DNA of 64,000 nt from Symbiodinium natans (Eukaryota; Sar; Dinophyceae; Suessiales; Symbiodiniaceae), in the NCBI GenBank assembly GCA_905221605.1, contig CAJNDS010000435.1:492001-556000 (forward strand), given 5' to 3'. This document shows, piece after piece, positions 49,830-60,187 of this stretch. A program made the position numbers and the translations under genes. The notes under the pieces were generated by a model. The model saw only the letters and a list, made by a program, of their open reading frames with translations. It had not been told where the DNA came from and made no database searches. How positions within the stretch are numbered: the stretch's first letter is position 1; every line of letters begins with the position of its first letter.

Positions 49830-50050
49830 CACCTTAAACCCTAAACCCTAAACCCTAAACCCTAAACCCTAAACCCTAAACCCTAAACCCTAAACCCTAA
49901 ACCCTAAACCCTAAACCCTAAACCCTAAACCCTAAACCCTAAACCCTAAACCCTAAACCCTAAACCCTAAACCCTAGACCCTAGACCCTAAACCCTAAAC
50001 CCAAACCCTAAACCCTAAACCCTCAACCCTAAACCCTAAACCCTAAACCC
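49830..50050 (+). repeat. CCCTAAA array
   Basis: About 31 heptamers with a few CCCTAGA and CCCAAA variants. An opposite-orientation TTTAGGG array lies at 49635-49740. Confidence 0.94.
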
Positions 50051-50084
50051 CCTATAACTGCACGCCAAACCACAGGCGGGCCAG

Positions 50085-50144
50085 GTTTTGGGAGCCATTC
50101 TGGTCGCTTCTCTCAGTGGCGCTGCTGATTTTGCTGGCTACGAG
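50085..50144 (+). CDS. Exon candidate, two plausible frames
   Basis: Acceptor GCGGGCCAG, GC donor GCCGGT. The GNN-rich frame reads VLGAILVASLSGAADFAGYE. A second frame, which would continue from exon 49323 if TGA were part of a GA donor, reads FWEPFWSLLSVALLILLATR and resembles a membrane helix. An exon is likely; its frame and its gene are not settled. Confidence 0.5.
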
Positions 50145-51061
50145 GCCGGTCTGCCTACGAGCTCAGGCTCTGCATACCGAAGCCCTAAACCCTAAACCCA
50201 AAACCCTAAACCCTAAACCCTAAACAGCCCCAAGCCCTAAACCTTAAACCCTAAACCTTTAGAGAAGAGGGTTTAGCCAGTTCTCTAAATCCGAGGCCCC
50301 CTTTCGGTAACTTGGTTCCATGCTTTTTGGGGGCTTAGGTTTTCTTAGGGTTTAGGGTATAGGGTATGGGGTTTAGGGTTTAGGAATTGTGCTGTTTGGG
50401 GTTAGGCCTTAGGGTTTAGGGTCACCCAAGTTTCCCTAACATTTTTCGCTACTTCCTTAAGGCTCTCCTTAGCTTCCCTAAGGGGCCCTCGGTAGCTACC
50501 CCCCATGGACCCCTCTCGCTTCAACACCTAAAAGCTGTCTTATTTGCGAAGTTCCTGGCTACCCCCTTTTTTTGGGGGGGGGGGGGGGGAGAGCCCTTTG
50601 TGGGTTCCCATATGAACCAAACCCTAAAACGGAAACCATAAACCCATGTGAATTCGGACAGGCGGCCAGAGTGGTTTAAGGTTGTCTAGGGTAGAAGTTC
50701 CCAGTTCAGGGTCTTTCGTTCATGTCTGCCCCTCACCTTAAACCCTAACCCTAAACCCTCCCTACTTGGGCCCTCCACCCCTGAAGTTGTCAAGCCGGGG
50801 GTAACGGGCTCCTCTTGTTGCAGCTCCACAGCCTCTGCAAAAAAGTCTCCTTTGACTAGGCACTTGACACCCAGTAGGCGGGGAATTGTGCCCCTGGATG
50901 CCAGCCATACAGTTCGGGTTCGGGTTTAGGGTCCAACTTCGGGGCTCTTGGGCATTGAAGGGCTTTTGCGGTTTTAAGGGCCGTTAGGGCGTTTAGGGTG
51001 TTTGTGGGTTTCAGGGTTCTAGGGTTTGGGCGGTCTTCCGAGACCCTACAGCCGAACTCAG

Positions 51062-51353
51062 GTGGCACATGGTTCCTGACAGCGGACCGAGCACATCGAT
51101 GCTGACGTCGCTGGCAGCCTCTCGTCCAGGACTTTATTTGTTCCCTAAAGGCCTAAGCCCTAAACCCTAAACCCCAAACCCCAAACCCCAAACCCCAAAC
51201 CCCAAACCCCAAACCCCAAACCCTAAACCCTAAACACTAACACCTAAGCCCTAAACGCGAAACCATAAAGCCTTCAAAGCCAGCTTAGGGGCTTTGCGGC
51301 ACCAGCCCTCCACAAAACAAAGCTGCTCTTGGTGCGGCTTACTTGGCTCCCAG
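51062..51353 (+). CDS. Two exon candidates
   Basis: 51062-51129 (acceptor GAACTCAG; starts WHMVPDSGPSTSMLTSLAAS; GA donor GACTTT, phase 1 out) and 51306-51353 (acceptor GGCACCAG, GA donor). The second reads PSTKQSCSWCGLLGSQ in phase 0, or LHKTKLLLVRLTWLP in the phase that matches the first. A CCCCAAA array (51150-51235) fills the intron. Confidence 0.5.
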
Positions 51354-51836
51354 GATCTCGGGTTTAGGGTTTAGGGTTATTTTGGGGTTGCGAGTTGTCG
51401 TTTTCAGCCCTAAGCCGTAAACCTAAACCCTAAACCCTAAACCTAAAACCCTAAACCTTAAACCAAACCCTAAACCCTAAACTAAACCCTAAACACACCT
51501 CATCCTATCCCGCCTGAACCGTATAAAGCCCGGCACTCAAGCCAAGGGGCCTCTTAGCCCAAGACCCCGAGGAGCAGGAAGTCGAGTGTTAGGAGAGTTT
51601 TGAGGGGTTTAGGGTTTAGGGTTTAGGGTTAGGGTTTAGGGTTTAGGGTTTAGGGCTTGGGGTTTAGGGTTGAGGTTTAGAGTTGAGGTTTAGGGTGTTG
51701 TGGGATTTAGGGCTTTGAGGGGCTCATGTGTGTTTAGGGCCTCATTTCGTTACGCTTCCCTCCTTTCAGCCTTTGGCGCTCGGCACCGCGGGGCTTGCGA
51801 GCCCGCACAGCAGCCCTAAACCCCACTAAGCCCACC

Positions 51837-51936
51837 TGGGGATTTCCGAAATTAGGGGTACTTGGGGTCCTTATTTTAAGGGAATCCTACTTTTTTGGTG
51901 TCGAAATTGGGGATCCCCTAGCTTCGTAAACCCCCC
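51837..51936 (+). mobile_element. Family 2 element
   Basis: Starts TGGGGATTTCCGAAATTAGG, has GGGAATCCTACTTTTTTGG and ends CTTCGTAAACCCCCC, inverse of its start. Confidence 0.78.
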
Positions 51937-51987
51937 ACATGATCGCTCCCCTCAGCCCTTGCACCCTAAGCCTAAATCCTAAGCCCA

Positions 51988-52194
51988 ATGCCTCCAAAGG
52001 TCGTCGTGTTTCTAGCCGGCTTGCCACTCAGTGACTTGGCGGCGTGGGCGAAGGGTTTAGGGCCTTGGGGCTTCGGGCTTACGGACCGGGTGGAGTGGCC
52101 GACCTGCGCCCAGATAGTTCACCTTCAACAACCTGGCCCTGGGCCTTCGAAGGCCAAAGACTCCCCTCCACAAAGCCCAAGATTAACACTGTAA
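51988..52194 (+). CDS. Short open frame, possible small gene or long exon
   Basis: Sixty-eight codons from ATG with good coding character: MPPKVVVFLAGLPLSDLAAW, later WPTCAQIVHLQQPGPG. The N-terminus is hydrophobic and could be a signal peptide or a protein core. One embedded GGGTTTAGGG reads GLG, so part may be intron. No family recognised. Confidence 0.42.
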   Translation: MPPKVVVFLAGLPLSDLAAWAKGLGPWGFGLTDRVEWPTCAQIVHLQQPGPGPSKAKDSPPQSPRLTL

Positions 52195-52299
52195 TTGTAA
52201 ACGCTTGCACGCGCCGAACCGGCCCCAGGACAGGAAAGGAGGAAAGAGGGTTTCTGCTAAAAAAGGGGGTCGTAGCAAGGCAAAAAGGGGTTAAGGGGT

Positions 52300-52440
52300 G
52301 TTTGAGGGGGGGGTGGGGGGGGTGGGGGGGCGCTTCCTCTGTGGGTCCCGCTGAACAGGCGGCACGGCATCGGTTTGCAGCTCCTCCAAAGTGATGAGGG
52401 CACAGAGCGGGGGGGGGGGGGGGGGAAGGAGGCCCCATCC
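52300..52440. repeat. Poly-G / GGGGTGG tracts
   Basis: G-rich plus strand with several runs of 6-16 G. Proline-rich minus-strand frames here translate the repeat. Confidence 0.85.
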
Positions 52441-52979
52441 GGGTCTGCTTCTTCCAGACGCCTCTGGCAAAAAACCGAGGCGAAGTGTTTGGGGGGTCCA
52501 GAGTGGGCTCCCTACAAAGTCAGGTTTGCTCCCGGGATCCGATCTTTTGTTTAGGTTTGCTTTGCAAACCAACTTGAAACCGACGTCCCGGCCGCTTGGC
52601 TCAAAGGCCGGGCCTTCGAATCTTAAAGGCAGGCCTTCTTTCCAAGACCCCGAGAACTCGAAATTCCAACTGAGCCGACAGTGGCAAGGGGGTGGTTTCT
52701 GTTCCGATTTCGACATCCCTAAACCCCAAACCCTAAACAAGAGGCGAGTAATCCCTTCTACGTACTGTTGAGGGGTCCCTTAGCCTTCAGGCTGTTCCTT
52801 TTTTCTCTAACCCCTCTACTTTTTAAATCGACATATAAGCTCATCCTTTTAAAATTACATAAATCCCCGCAGACCGTTTGAGAGGCACAAAAGAATCAGC
52901 TTAGACTCTCAGGGGGAACACACGAGGGTAGAACATCAAACCGAAGACTTTACATGCCTAAACACCCAAACCCGAGACA

Positions 52980-53130
52980 TAAACCCTAAACCCTAAACCC
53001 TAAACCCTAAACCCTAAACCCTAAACCCTAAACCCCAAACCCCAAACCCCAAACCCCAAACCCCAAACCCCAAACCCCAAACCCTAAACCCTAAACCCTA
53101 AACCCTAAACCCTAAACCCTAAACCCTAAA
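52980..53130 (+). repeat. CCCTAAA / CCCCAAA array
   Basis: Three blocks: CCCTAAA, then CCCCAAA, then CCCTAAA again, ending about 22 bp before the acceptor of exon 53154-53233. Confidence 0.94.
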
Positions 53131-53153
53131 CCTTACACCCCTACAAGCCCCAG

Positions 53154-53233
53154 ACATGTCCCAAGGATTGTGGCTGGCGTTGTTCCTGTCCTTCGCGGCC
53201 GTAACGGCATGCCTGGTGTCCACGGTGCTGCAG
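53154..53233 (+). CDS. Exon with membrane helix or signal sequence
   Basis: Acceptor AAGCCCCAG, GC donor GCATCC; two bases, then MSQGLWLALFLSFAAVTACL and VSTVLQ. About twenty consecutive nonpolar residues indicate a membrane-spanning or signal segment. The Met may be a true start if the acceptor is a trans-splicing site, as used for dinoflagellate mRNAs, but this cannot be decided here. Confidence 0.62.
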
Positions 53234-53624
53234 GCATCCTACGCAGGCCTTCGGAATCCCCCGGTTTAGGGTTTCGGGTTTAGGGTTTAGGGTTTAGGGT
53301 TGAAGTTTAGGGTTTAGTGTTTAGGGTGTAGGGTTGAAGTTTAGGGTTTAGTGTTTAGGGTTTAGGGTTCAGGGTTCAGGGTTCAGCGTTTAGGGTTTGT
53401 AGAACAAGACCCAAAAGACACAAAGGCCGGGGATTGGCGGACGAAAGGCTGAAGTTTTTAGGGGAAAAGGGCCTTCTGCCCTTTCCCTGAAGCCTCGCCG
53501 GCTTAGCAGCCCATCTAGGGGTTAGGGTTTTCCTCAACCCTAAACCCTAAACCCTAAACCTTAAACCCTAAACCCTAAACCCTATTCCCTAAACCCTAAA
53601 CCCTTACCATCCCATGCCGACCAG

Positions 53625-53883
53625 GGACATTCGACACGCTGGTTGCTGGCTGCGGCGCGCTGTTCCCTTGTTCTGCAGAGTCGCTTCAGATTGCTACAGG
53701 GGTACTCAAAACCTAACCTCCCTTTGAAAGGGGTATCCCCAAGAATCTCCTAAAGTAGCGTGTCGCGGCAAAATTGGGGGGTACTTCTCTGGGGGGTTGA
53801 GGCTTGGGGTGCTCCTGTGAGGTTAGGGTTTTCTGCGCAGGGCTGGTGCGAGTCCTGTCACGCTGCAGCTGCTTGGGGCAAGG
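53625..53883 (+). CDS. Two exon candidates
   Basis: 53625-about 53709 (acceptor GCCGACCAG; reads TFDTLVAGCGALFPCSAESL ending at GT donor GTACTC) and 53841-53883 (acceptor TTCTGCGCAG; GWCESCHAAAAWGK, GC donor). The CESCH motif matches the heme-binding pattern CxxCH but is too short to claim a cytochrome. Confidence 0.45.
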
Positions 53884-53946
53884 GCTTAGAACCAGCCCTC
53901 AACCCTCAAGCCTCAAGCCTCAACCCTCAACCCTCAACCCTCAAGC

Positions 53947-53984
<38 letters not shown>

Positions 53985-54239
53985 GATGAGGTGACGATGC
54001 GCCATGTCCTGCGGTTTAGGGTTTAGGGTTAAGGGTTTAGGGTTTAGGGCTTGGGGTTTGGGGTTTGGGGTTTGGGGTTTGGGTTTAGGGTAGGGTTTAG
54101 GGGGTTGAGATCCTGATTATGAGGCGGCCCCCAGTGTTTAAAGGGTGCCCCAAAAAGGGGCCTTAATTCAGGTCTGACCGTATCCATGCCAGGTGCTCCC
54201 CGCGCCAGAGGCACAAGAAAGAAGCGAGAAGTGGGAGCG

Positions 54240-54442
54240 TGACAGACAGAGAGCGAGAGAGAGAGAGAGAGAGAACAAAACAGTATGAGTGTTGGAGGGA
54301 AGTAAGAGAACAAGAAGGAGAGAGGCAGAGAGAAGGAAAGAAAGAGAGAGTGGCAGGCGGCAGCGATGTTGGCAAGCAACTCTGTGCAACAGGCTGCCGG
54401 CGAGAACGCGAACGCCGTTGAGGTCGTGTGGATTGAGAAGAA

Positions 54443-54473
<31 letters not shown>

Positions 54474-54592
54474 AAAAAAAAGAGAGAGACGGTAAAAGAG
54501 AGAGAGAGAGAGACAGGTAAAAGATACAGAGAGAGAGGGAGAGAGATGATCAGGCCGAGCCGAGGCTGAACGTTGCCTTCCTGGCCTGTTGA

Positions 54593-54627
<35 letters not shown>

Positions 54628-54630
54628 TGA
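54240..54630 (+). repeat. GA-rich microsatellite cluster
   Basis: Several (GA)n and GAGAAA tracts (54247-54275, 54300-54350, 54443-54545, 54598-54626). Leu/Ser-rich minus-strand and Arg/Glu-rich plus-strand frames are translations of it. The GA tracts surround the duplicated segment described separately. Confidence 0.92.
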
Positions 54631-54722
54631 GAGAAAAGAGTCATGAAGTAACTCTGTGCAACAGTCTGCCGGAGAGAACGCCGACGCCGCTGAGGTTGTG
54701 TGGATTGAGAAGAAAAAGAAAG
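54366..54722 (+). repeat. Duplicated coding-like segment (NSVQQ.AGENA..EVVWIEKK)
   Basis: About 75 bp at 54372-54446 recurs at 54643-54718. In the same frame both give NSVQQxAGENAxAxEVVWIEKK. Of seven differences in the shared codons, four are silent third-position changes, which suggests the copies diverged while coding. They are embedded in GA repeats. Confidence 0.7.
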
Positions 54723-54899
54723 GGTTTCTGGTATACGTCGTACTTAGCACTTGTTCATGTATTTGTTTGTTGTTTGTTGAGCACCCTTAACCCCCCCAAG
54801 CTTATAAGGCCGGGACAAGCGGCTGCGGTCGTAGCCACTGGAGGGGCGACCCATTTTTTGCGCGCGCAGCTCTGAGTGCTTGGTTCTGGAAAGGGAGCC

Positions 54900-55915
54900 T
54901 GGGAAACAAGAAGTTCTGGAGAGAAAGTTAAGTAAATTGAGCATTTTGAATAAGTTGGTAGTTTAAGTGAATTGTGTTTTTTGAACAATATGAGGTTTAA
55001 GTAAATTGAGTAGACAAGGATGCATGAAGAGGTAAATTGAGCATGTTGAATAATTTGGTGGTTTAAGTGAATTGAGCTTTTTGAGTAATATAAGGTTTAA
55101 GTATGATGGATGGCTTAAAGCTCTTCATGAGACCCTGGCTCATGTTGAATAATTTGGTGGCTGAAGTGAATGGTGTTTTTTTTGAACAATGTAAGGTTTA
55201 AGTAAGTTGAATATTGCCTGCTAATATAATTTGACAAGGATGCATGATGGGAGGCTTAAAGCTCTTCATGAGACCCTAGAGCTCTTCATAAGACCCTGGC
55301 TCATTTTGAATAATTTGGTGGTTGAAGTGAGTTGTGTTTGTTGAGCAACATGAGATTTACCTTTGACGAGGATGCATGATGGAAGGCTTAGAAGGCTTAA
55401 AGCTCTTCATGAGACCCTGGCTCATTTTGAATAATTTGGTGGCTTAAGTGAATGGTGTTTTTTCACTCTAGGTTTAAATAAATTGAATATTGTCTGCTCA
55501 TATAATTTGGCAAGGATGCATGATGAAGGCTTTTTGTCTGCTTTGATAATTTTGACAAAATAATTTGACAACGATGCATGATGAAGGCTTTTTTGTCTGC
55601 TCTGATAATTTTGACAAGGATGCATGAAGAAGTAAATTGAGCATTTTGAATTACTTAGTGGTTTAAGCGAATTGTGCTTGTTGTTAACAATATGAGGTTT
55701 AAGTACATTGAATATTGTCTCCTCTAATAATTTGACAAGGATGCATGATGAAGGCATAGTGTCTGCTCTGACCAGACAAGGATGCATGAAGAAGGCACGC
55801 GCGATGATTTGACAACGATGCATGATGAAGGCTTTTTTGTTTGCGCTGATAATTTTGACAAGATATTTTTGACAAAATAATTTGACAACGATGCATGATG
55901 AACCCTATCCTGCTC
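54900..55915 (+). repeat. AT-rich satellite-like region
   Basis: Irregular repetition of phrases such as GACAAGGATGCATGATG, TAATTTGGTGG, AGTGAATTGTG, AAGCTCTTCATGAGACCCTG and AAGGCTTTTTTGTCTGCTC. The base composition is clearly more AT-rich than the rest and there are no heptamers. Minus-strand frames up to 133 codons repeat the peptide MHPCQ/HHASLSN and are satellite translation. Confidence 0.85.
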
Positions 55916-56215
55916 CCGGCGGTTTCAGATTTGCCGTTCAGGGAGCCACCCTAAACCCTAAACCCCAAACCCCAAGCCCCAAACCCCAAACCCTAAACCC
56001 TAAACCTTAAACCCTAAGCCCTTCCTGAACCCCCAGCGCGCACCTCACCAAAGAGGGTGCGCCTCAGAATCGGACACCTACAAATAGTTGGGAACACCTG
56101 AACTCTAAGCCCTAATTCTTAAGCCCCAACGAAACCCTAGCCCTAAACCCTAGCCCAAAAAGCCTAACCACAAAGCTTAGGGTCCCCAGGGTTGGCCCTA
56201 GGGGTTTCTGAAAAG

Positions 56216-56291
56216 ACGCCGCTGTAGCAAAGGCTGTTGGTGAAAACCTTTTGGGTGAACGAGAAGCATCAGCTCCTCGGCCGTTGGAAGG
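56216..56291 (+). CDS. Exon candidate (AAVAKAVGENLLGEREASAP)
   Basis: Acceptor TTCTGAAAAG; two bases then AAVAKAVGENLLGEREASAP and RPLE, with strongly GNN-biased codons; the GT donor GTTTAG runs into a TTTAGGG array. No partner exon identified. Confidence 0.55.
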
Positions 56292-56689
56292 GTTTAGGGT
56301 TTAGGGTTTAGGGTTAAGGGTTTAGTGTTTAGGGGTTAGGGATTAGGGTTTAGGGTTTAGGGTTTAGGGTTTGCGGGCTATTCGGCTTTGGAGCTTAGAG
56401 TTGTTGGCTTTGAGTTTTTGAAGGGGCTTAGGAAGCCTAAAGCCCCAAATCCAGAAAACCTAATGCCTAAACACTCATACTTTGCCATAGTTGGGTAACA
56501 TTTTACATGCTTAAGGGTACTTAAACCCAATAAGGAATAAAACAAGTGAAATTTAATACAGTCCCAACCATGAACTAGAATAGAGGGGCCTCAGGGGTTT
56601 TACTAGGTGGGGGGGGGGGCTTGTCATAGTAGAGCTACATAGTGGCTCCGTGGCTCGTTGGCCCGGTCGCTGCTTTTTTTCCTTGCCTT

Positions 56690-56900
56690 GTGGGTATTTT
56701 CCGAAATAGGGGTACCCCGTTTAGACCCCGAATAGAATAGAACCCTCTTAAGGGGACCCTCAACAAGCCTATTGGGGCACTGTTTTTTTCATTGCCTTGT
56801 GGGTATTCCAGAAATAGGGGTACCCCTTCTAGCCCCGAATAGAAAAGAGCCCCCTTGAGGGGACCCCCAACAAGGGTACCCCTATTCTCGCAATCCCCCT
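56690..56900 (-). repeat. Direct repeat of a family 2-like half element
   Basis: GTGGGTATTTTCCGAAATAGGG and GTGGGTATTCCAGAAATAGGG start two similar blocks of about 100 bp, each with GGTACCCC.TT.TAG.CCCCGA and GAGGGGACCC.CAACAAG. They resemble the start of family 2 but lack the GGAATCCTAC core. Confidence 0.65.
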
Positions 56901-57151
56901 GGTTGGTTGAGAAGACGCCCTGAGAAGGCGGCACGGTTCATGTTGTTGGGGTTTTGGGGTTGAGGGATTGGCTCCTGAACCCTAAACTTTAGACCCTAAA
57001 CCCTAAATCATGAAGTGCCAAGACCCCCGAAACCCTAAACCCTAAACCCTAAAGTGCCACGACCCAAGACCCACAGCCCCTTTCTCTCCCGAGAACCCTC
57101 CGAGACTTGGGTAGAAAGGCGCTCAGTCGCCACTCCGCCAGTAGGAGCCTT

Positions 57152-57260
57152 ACTTGGTAGCCCAGCGGTGCCCTTTTGCCCCTTCCTTGGTTCAAGGACC
57201 CCTTATAAGTAACCGGCCCCAAAAAAGGTTCCCTTATTATGATATGGTTGCTGGGCTACC
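57152..57260 (+). mobile_element. Family 3a introner, complete copy
   Basis: Starts ACTTGGTAGCCCAGCGGTGC and ends TTGCTGGGCTACCAAG, nearly perfect inverted ends, with CCTTATAAGTAACCGGCCCC and AAAAAGGTTCCC inside. Same family as the ceramidase intron at 10590-10702. Flanking exons were not confirmed. Confidence 0.8.
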
Positions 57261-58074
57261 AAGCTCAATAACTCGAAACCATTTCTCAGGGTTTGGGGTT
57301 GGATAACGTCCTGTTAAAAGCTGTAGCGAATTTGACTTGAATCATGTTGCACCTGCTTCAGTGTTGGCCCCGGAAAGCCTGAAAAACACCTAAACCCTAA
57401 ACTTCCTAAACCCTACTGTGCACTTCAGCCTTCAGTCCGCTGCCCCCCCCCCCTCCCCCCCGAGGCGGTTGACCTGTCTGCAGGACGCGTGGAGCTAGGC
57501 TTAGGGTTTAGTGGTTTCGGGGGTTTCGAGGTTTAGGGTTTTGGAGGTTTATGGTTTCAGGGGTCTAGGGTTTAGGGGTTTAGGGGTTCCGGTTTAGGGT
57601 TTAGGGTTTCGGGTTTAGGGTTTGTATAGCTTTTTTTCGAGGTTCAGTGTTTAGGGGGTTCAGGGTGTTCGCCCTAAACCGTAAACCCTAAACCCTAAAC
57701 CCTAAACCCGAAACCCGAAACCCTAAACCCTAAACCCTAAACCCCCACAAAACCCCAACTCTTCAGGGCTAGGAAGCTTACCTCTTTTTGTGCTACAACC
57801 TCCCCCCTACACCCCCCTCCCCTCACCCCGCCCGCAAAACATGTCAACCTTTGCTACCCAAAACTCAGCCGGTAAGTTTAGGGTATCGTTTTTGGGGGCT
57901 GGCGTTGGGCAGGCTCGGGGCTCAGAGCAAAATGGGTTCAGGGTTGAGGGTGGAGGGTGTAGGGCTAATGCAGCCACCCCGCGTGTAATTCTTTGACTCT
58001 CGAGAAAACCTGAAAAAGCCTTGCAGGCCCTGAAGCAAAAGAAACCCTAAACCCCTTCAATCCTATACCACAAA

Positions 58075-58290
58075 CCAACCCCAAACCCCGAACCCCAAAC
58101 CCCAAACCCCAAACCCAAAACCCAAAACCCAAAACCCTAAACCCTAAACCCTAAACCCTAAACCCTAAACCCTAAACCCTAAATCCTAAACCCTAAACCC
58201 TAAACCCTAAACCCTAAACCCTAAACCCTAAACCCTAAACCCTAAACCCTAAACCCTAAGCCCTAAACCCTAAACCCTAAACCCTAAATC
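58075..58290 (+). repeat. CCCCAAA to CCCTAAA array
   Basis: About thirty units. It ends about 20 bp before a GC-rich exon-like island (58310-58384). Confidence 0.94.
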
Positions 58291-58309
58291 CCAGGGTGTT
58301 GGCCCTGCC

Positions 58310-58384
58310 AGGAGTCGATCCAGATCTTGCAGCCCGTGAAGGCGCCCTCCACGGCCTGGTCGGCAGTGGGGCCCACCAGCGTCT
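58310..58384 (+). CDS. Exon candidate, frame and strand open to doubt
   Basis: Acceptor GCCCTGCCAG. The most GNN-biased plus frame reads VDPDLAAREGALHGLVGSGA. Another plus frame ends at GT donor GTCTAA (ESIQILQPVKAPSTAWSAVG). The minus strand also gives a protein-like TADQAVEGAFTGCKIWIDSW. It is flanked by heptamer arrays on both sides, as other exons are. Plus is preferred because all firm exons are plus. Confidence 0.45.
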
Positions 58385-58852
58385 AAGCCGAGATGCTGAG
58401 GGTTCAGGGTCTAGGGTTTAGGGTTTAGGGTTCAGGGTTTAGGGTTTAGGGTTTAGCTTTTTAGGGTTTAGGGTTTAGGGTTTAGGTTTAGGGTTTAGGG
58501 TTTAGGGTTTAAGGTTTAGTGTTTGGGGTTCAGGGTTTAGGGTACTAGAGGGTTTCGGGTTCGCTTGAGGTTGTGGGGGCGGCATGCCCCATGTTGTTTT
58601 TTGTTTCTCCAGCTTTTTTTTGGGTTTAGGATTTCAGCGCTTTGGCAGCGCGAGGGTGAAGGAGGGTGTCGGGAAAGTTTGTAATGGCTTCGGTGTTGTG
58701 ATTTGCCTCCTCGTTTTTGTTTGCGGGGCTTGCGGGGCTCATCAGGGGGGTCCCCAACCACAGGGGGGTCCCCAACCTAAACACGCAACCGCGAATCCGA
58801 TGCGCCAGGACCTCGCCCTACTCAAAACCCAATTGCTGCTCGGTGGGTGCAG

Positions 58853-59153
58853 GAGTTTTCGGGCGAAACTCGGATGGCGCGCCTGTACAATCCAATTCTG
58901 GGGCCCCCCCCCCCCCCCCCCCCTCCGGAAGGGGGAGTGGTGGAGCCCAACAGGAGGCACGACACCCATGGCGCCACGTTGGTGGTGTCCGAAATTGCGG
59001 GGTATCCTATTGGGGTCCATATTCTAAGGGAATCCTACTATTTGGGGTCTATTTTAGGGGTCCCGATTTTCGTAAACCCCCGTGTTGAAGGCCTGGAAGG
59101 AGACGGGGATGAGATGGGATGAAAGGCCCAACGCGAGGCCCAGCACCCCATGA
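58853..59153 (+). CDS. Unknown protein: two exons around a family 2 introner, then a stop
   Basis: Exon 58853-58981 (acceptor GGGTGCAG) reads EFSGETRMARLYNPILG, a run of eight prolines from a C tract, then EGGVVEPNRRHDTHGATL. Exon 59091-59153 reads AWKETGMRWDERPNARPSTP followed by TGA. Both are phase 0. The intron between them is a family 2 introner with GT and AG ends. Reading through the element instead is also open for some distance, so transcript evidence would decide. The poly-proline tract is probably unstable in length. No family recognised. Confidence 0.65.
58982..59090 (+). mobile_element. Family 2 introner used as an intron
   Basis: Starts GTGGTGTCCGAAATTGCGGGG, has GGGGTCCATATTCTAAGGGAATCC and ends CGATTTTCGTAAACCCCCGTGTTGAAG. 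The family 2 inverted ends (GTGTCCGAAAT and ATTTTCGTAAAC) lie a few bases inside the GT donor and AG acceptor. Confidence 0.75.
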
Positions 59154-59306
59154 CCCAACCTAGCCTAGGCGCTAGCTCCTATAACCCCAAACCCGAACTC
59201 TATACCTTACGCCCTAAGCCCTAAGCCCTAAGCCCCAAACCCCAAACCCCAAACCCCAAACCCCAAACCCCAAACCCCAAACCCTACACACCCGAATCTG
59301 TTACAG

Positions 59307-59368
59307 CGGCCGCGAAGGTAGCGACAAGCCGGGCGATGAGTGTGGCTTGGCCAGAGGGCGAGTCGTGC
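59307..59368 (+). CDS. Exon candidate (GREGSDKPGDECGLARGRVV)
   Basis: Acceptor CTGTTACAG, one base then GREGSDKPGDECGLARGRVV, GT donor near 59369. Preceded by a CCCCAAA array ending at 59285. Frame favoured by codon pattern only. Confidence 0.5.
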
Positions 59369-60187
59369 GTTTAGGCGTTTTGGGTTCCGTGGTTTAGGGC
59401 TTAGGTTTTTTGGGTTGAGGGTTTTCGGGTTTAGGGTTTACTGCGTAAACTATATGAGTTGTTTACGAGCACTTGAAGTGTGGTAGTTTCTCCATGCCCC
59501 TTACACACCCCAGTGATACAACCTTTTTTGCCCTTAAGAACCTCCTAAAAAGGAAGCCTCCAACAGTTGTCCTGAGTTAAATGCCTTAGGCTATTTAGGG
59601 CCTAACGTTTTAGGGAGTTTCGGGCTCAGGCGCCGATGTAGGCAGGACCACTCCCTCCCCAAAGAGCCCTTAAAGGGCTACGGGGTGTCTAGTTTTTTTG
59701 TTAAAGCTTTTGTGCGTTCAACCTCAAATATCCTCGGCACCTAACCTCTAAACCCCTAAACCCCTAAACCCTAAATCGCCTTGTGTACTGCTGGGGTTTT
59801 CTAAGGCTCCTTCAGAGCCCGAGGGCGACCGAAAGACCCGAAACCCTAAACCCGAATTTTGCCCAAAAGATCTCTCTGCCAGCACATCAAGAAGCTTGAA
59901 ATGTGGCCAAGCCGCTGCTAGGTGCTGAGAGCTGTGGGTTCCCCAGGCTTAGGTTTTTGGGACTGTTTAGCGTTTAGGGTTTAGGATTTAGGGTTTAGTT
60001 TAGGGCTTGGGCCGTAGGGTTTAGGGCCAGTTTTTCTCGGCTTCTTGGGTTTGATGACCTCGGTCGTAGCTACGTGTGCGCTGTGCCCGTGAACCCAACG
60101 CTCTCTGAGCCCCCTGAACCCTAATTCCGGCACTGCCGAGCACGCCTCGTACCCTTTGCAGCAAGGCCTAGACCCTAAACCCTGTAT

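Noticed and set aside
53841-53883. c-type cytochrome from the CESCH motif
   Set aside because: A single CxxCH in a 14-residue exon without axial ligand or neighbouring domain is not enough.
54044-54644. Leu/Ser-rich minus-strand frames up to 158 codons resembling a membrane protein
   Set aside because: They translate (CT)n microsatellite DNA.
55422-55896. Minus-strand frame of 133 codons with repeated MHPCQ
   Set aside because: It is a translation of the AT-rich satellite; the repeated peptide follows the DNA repeat.
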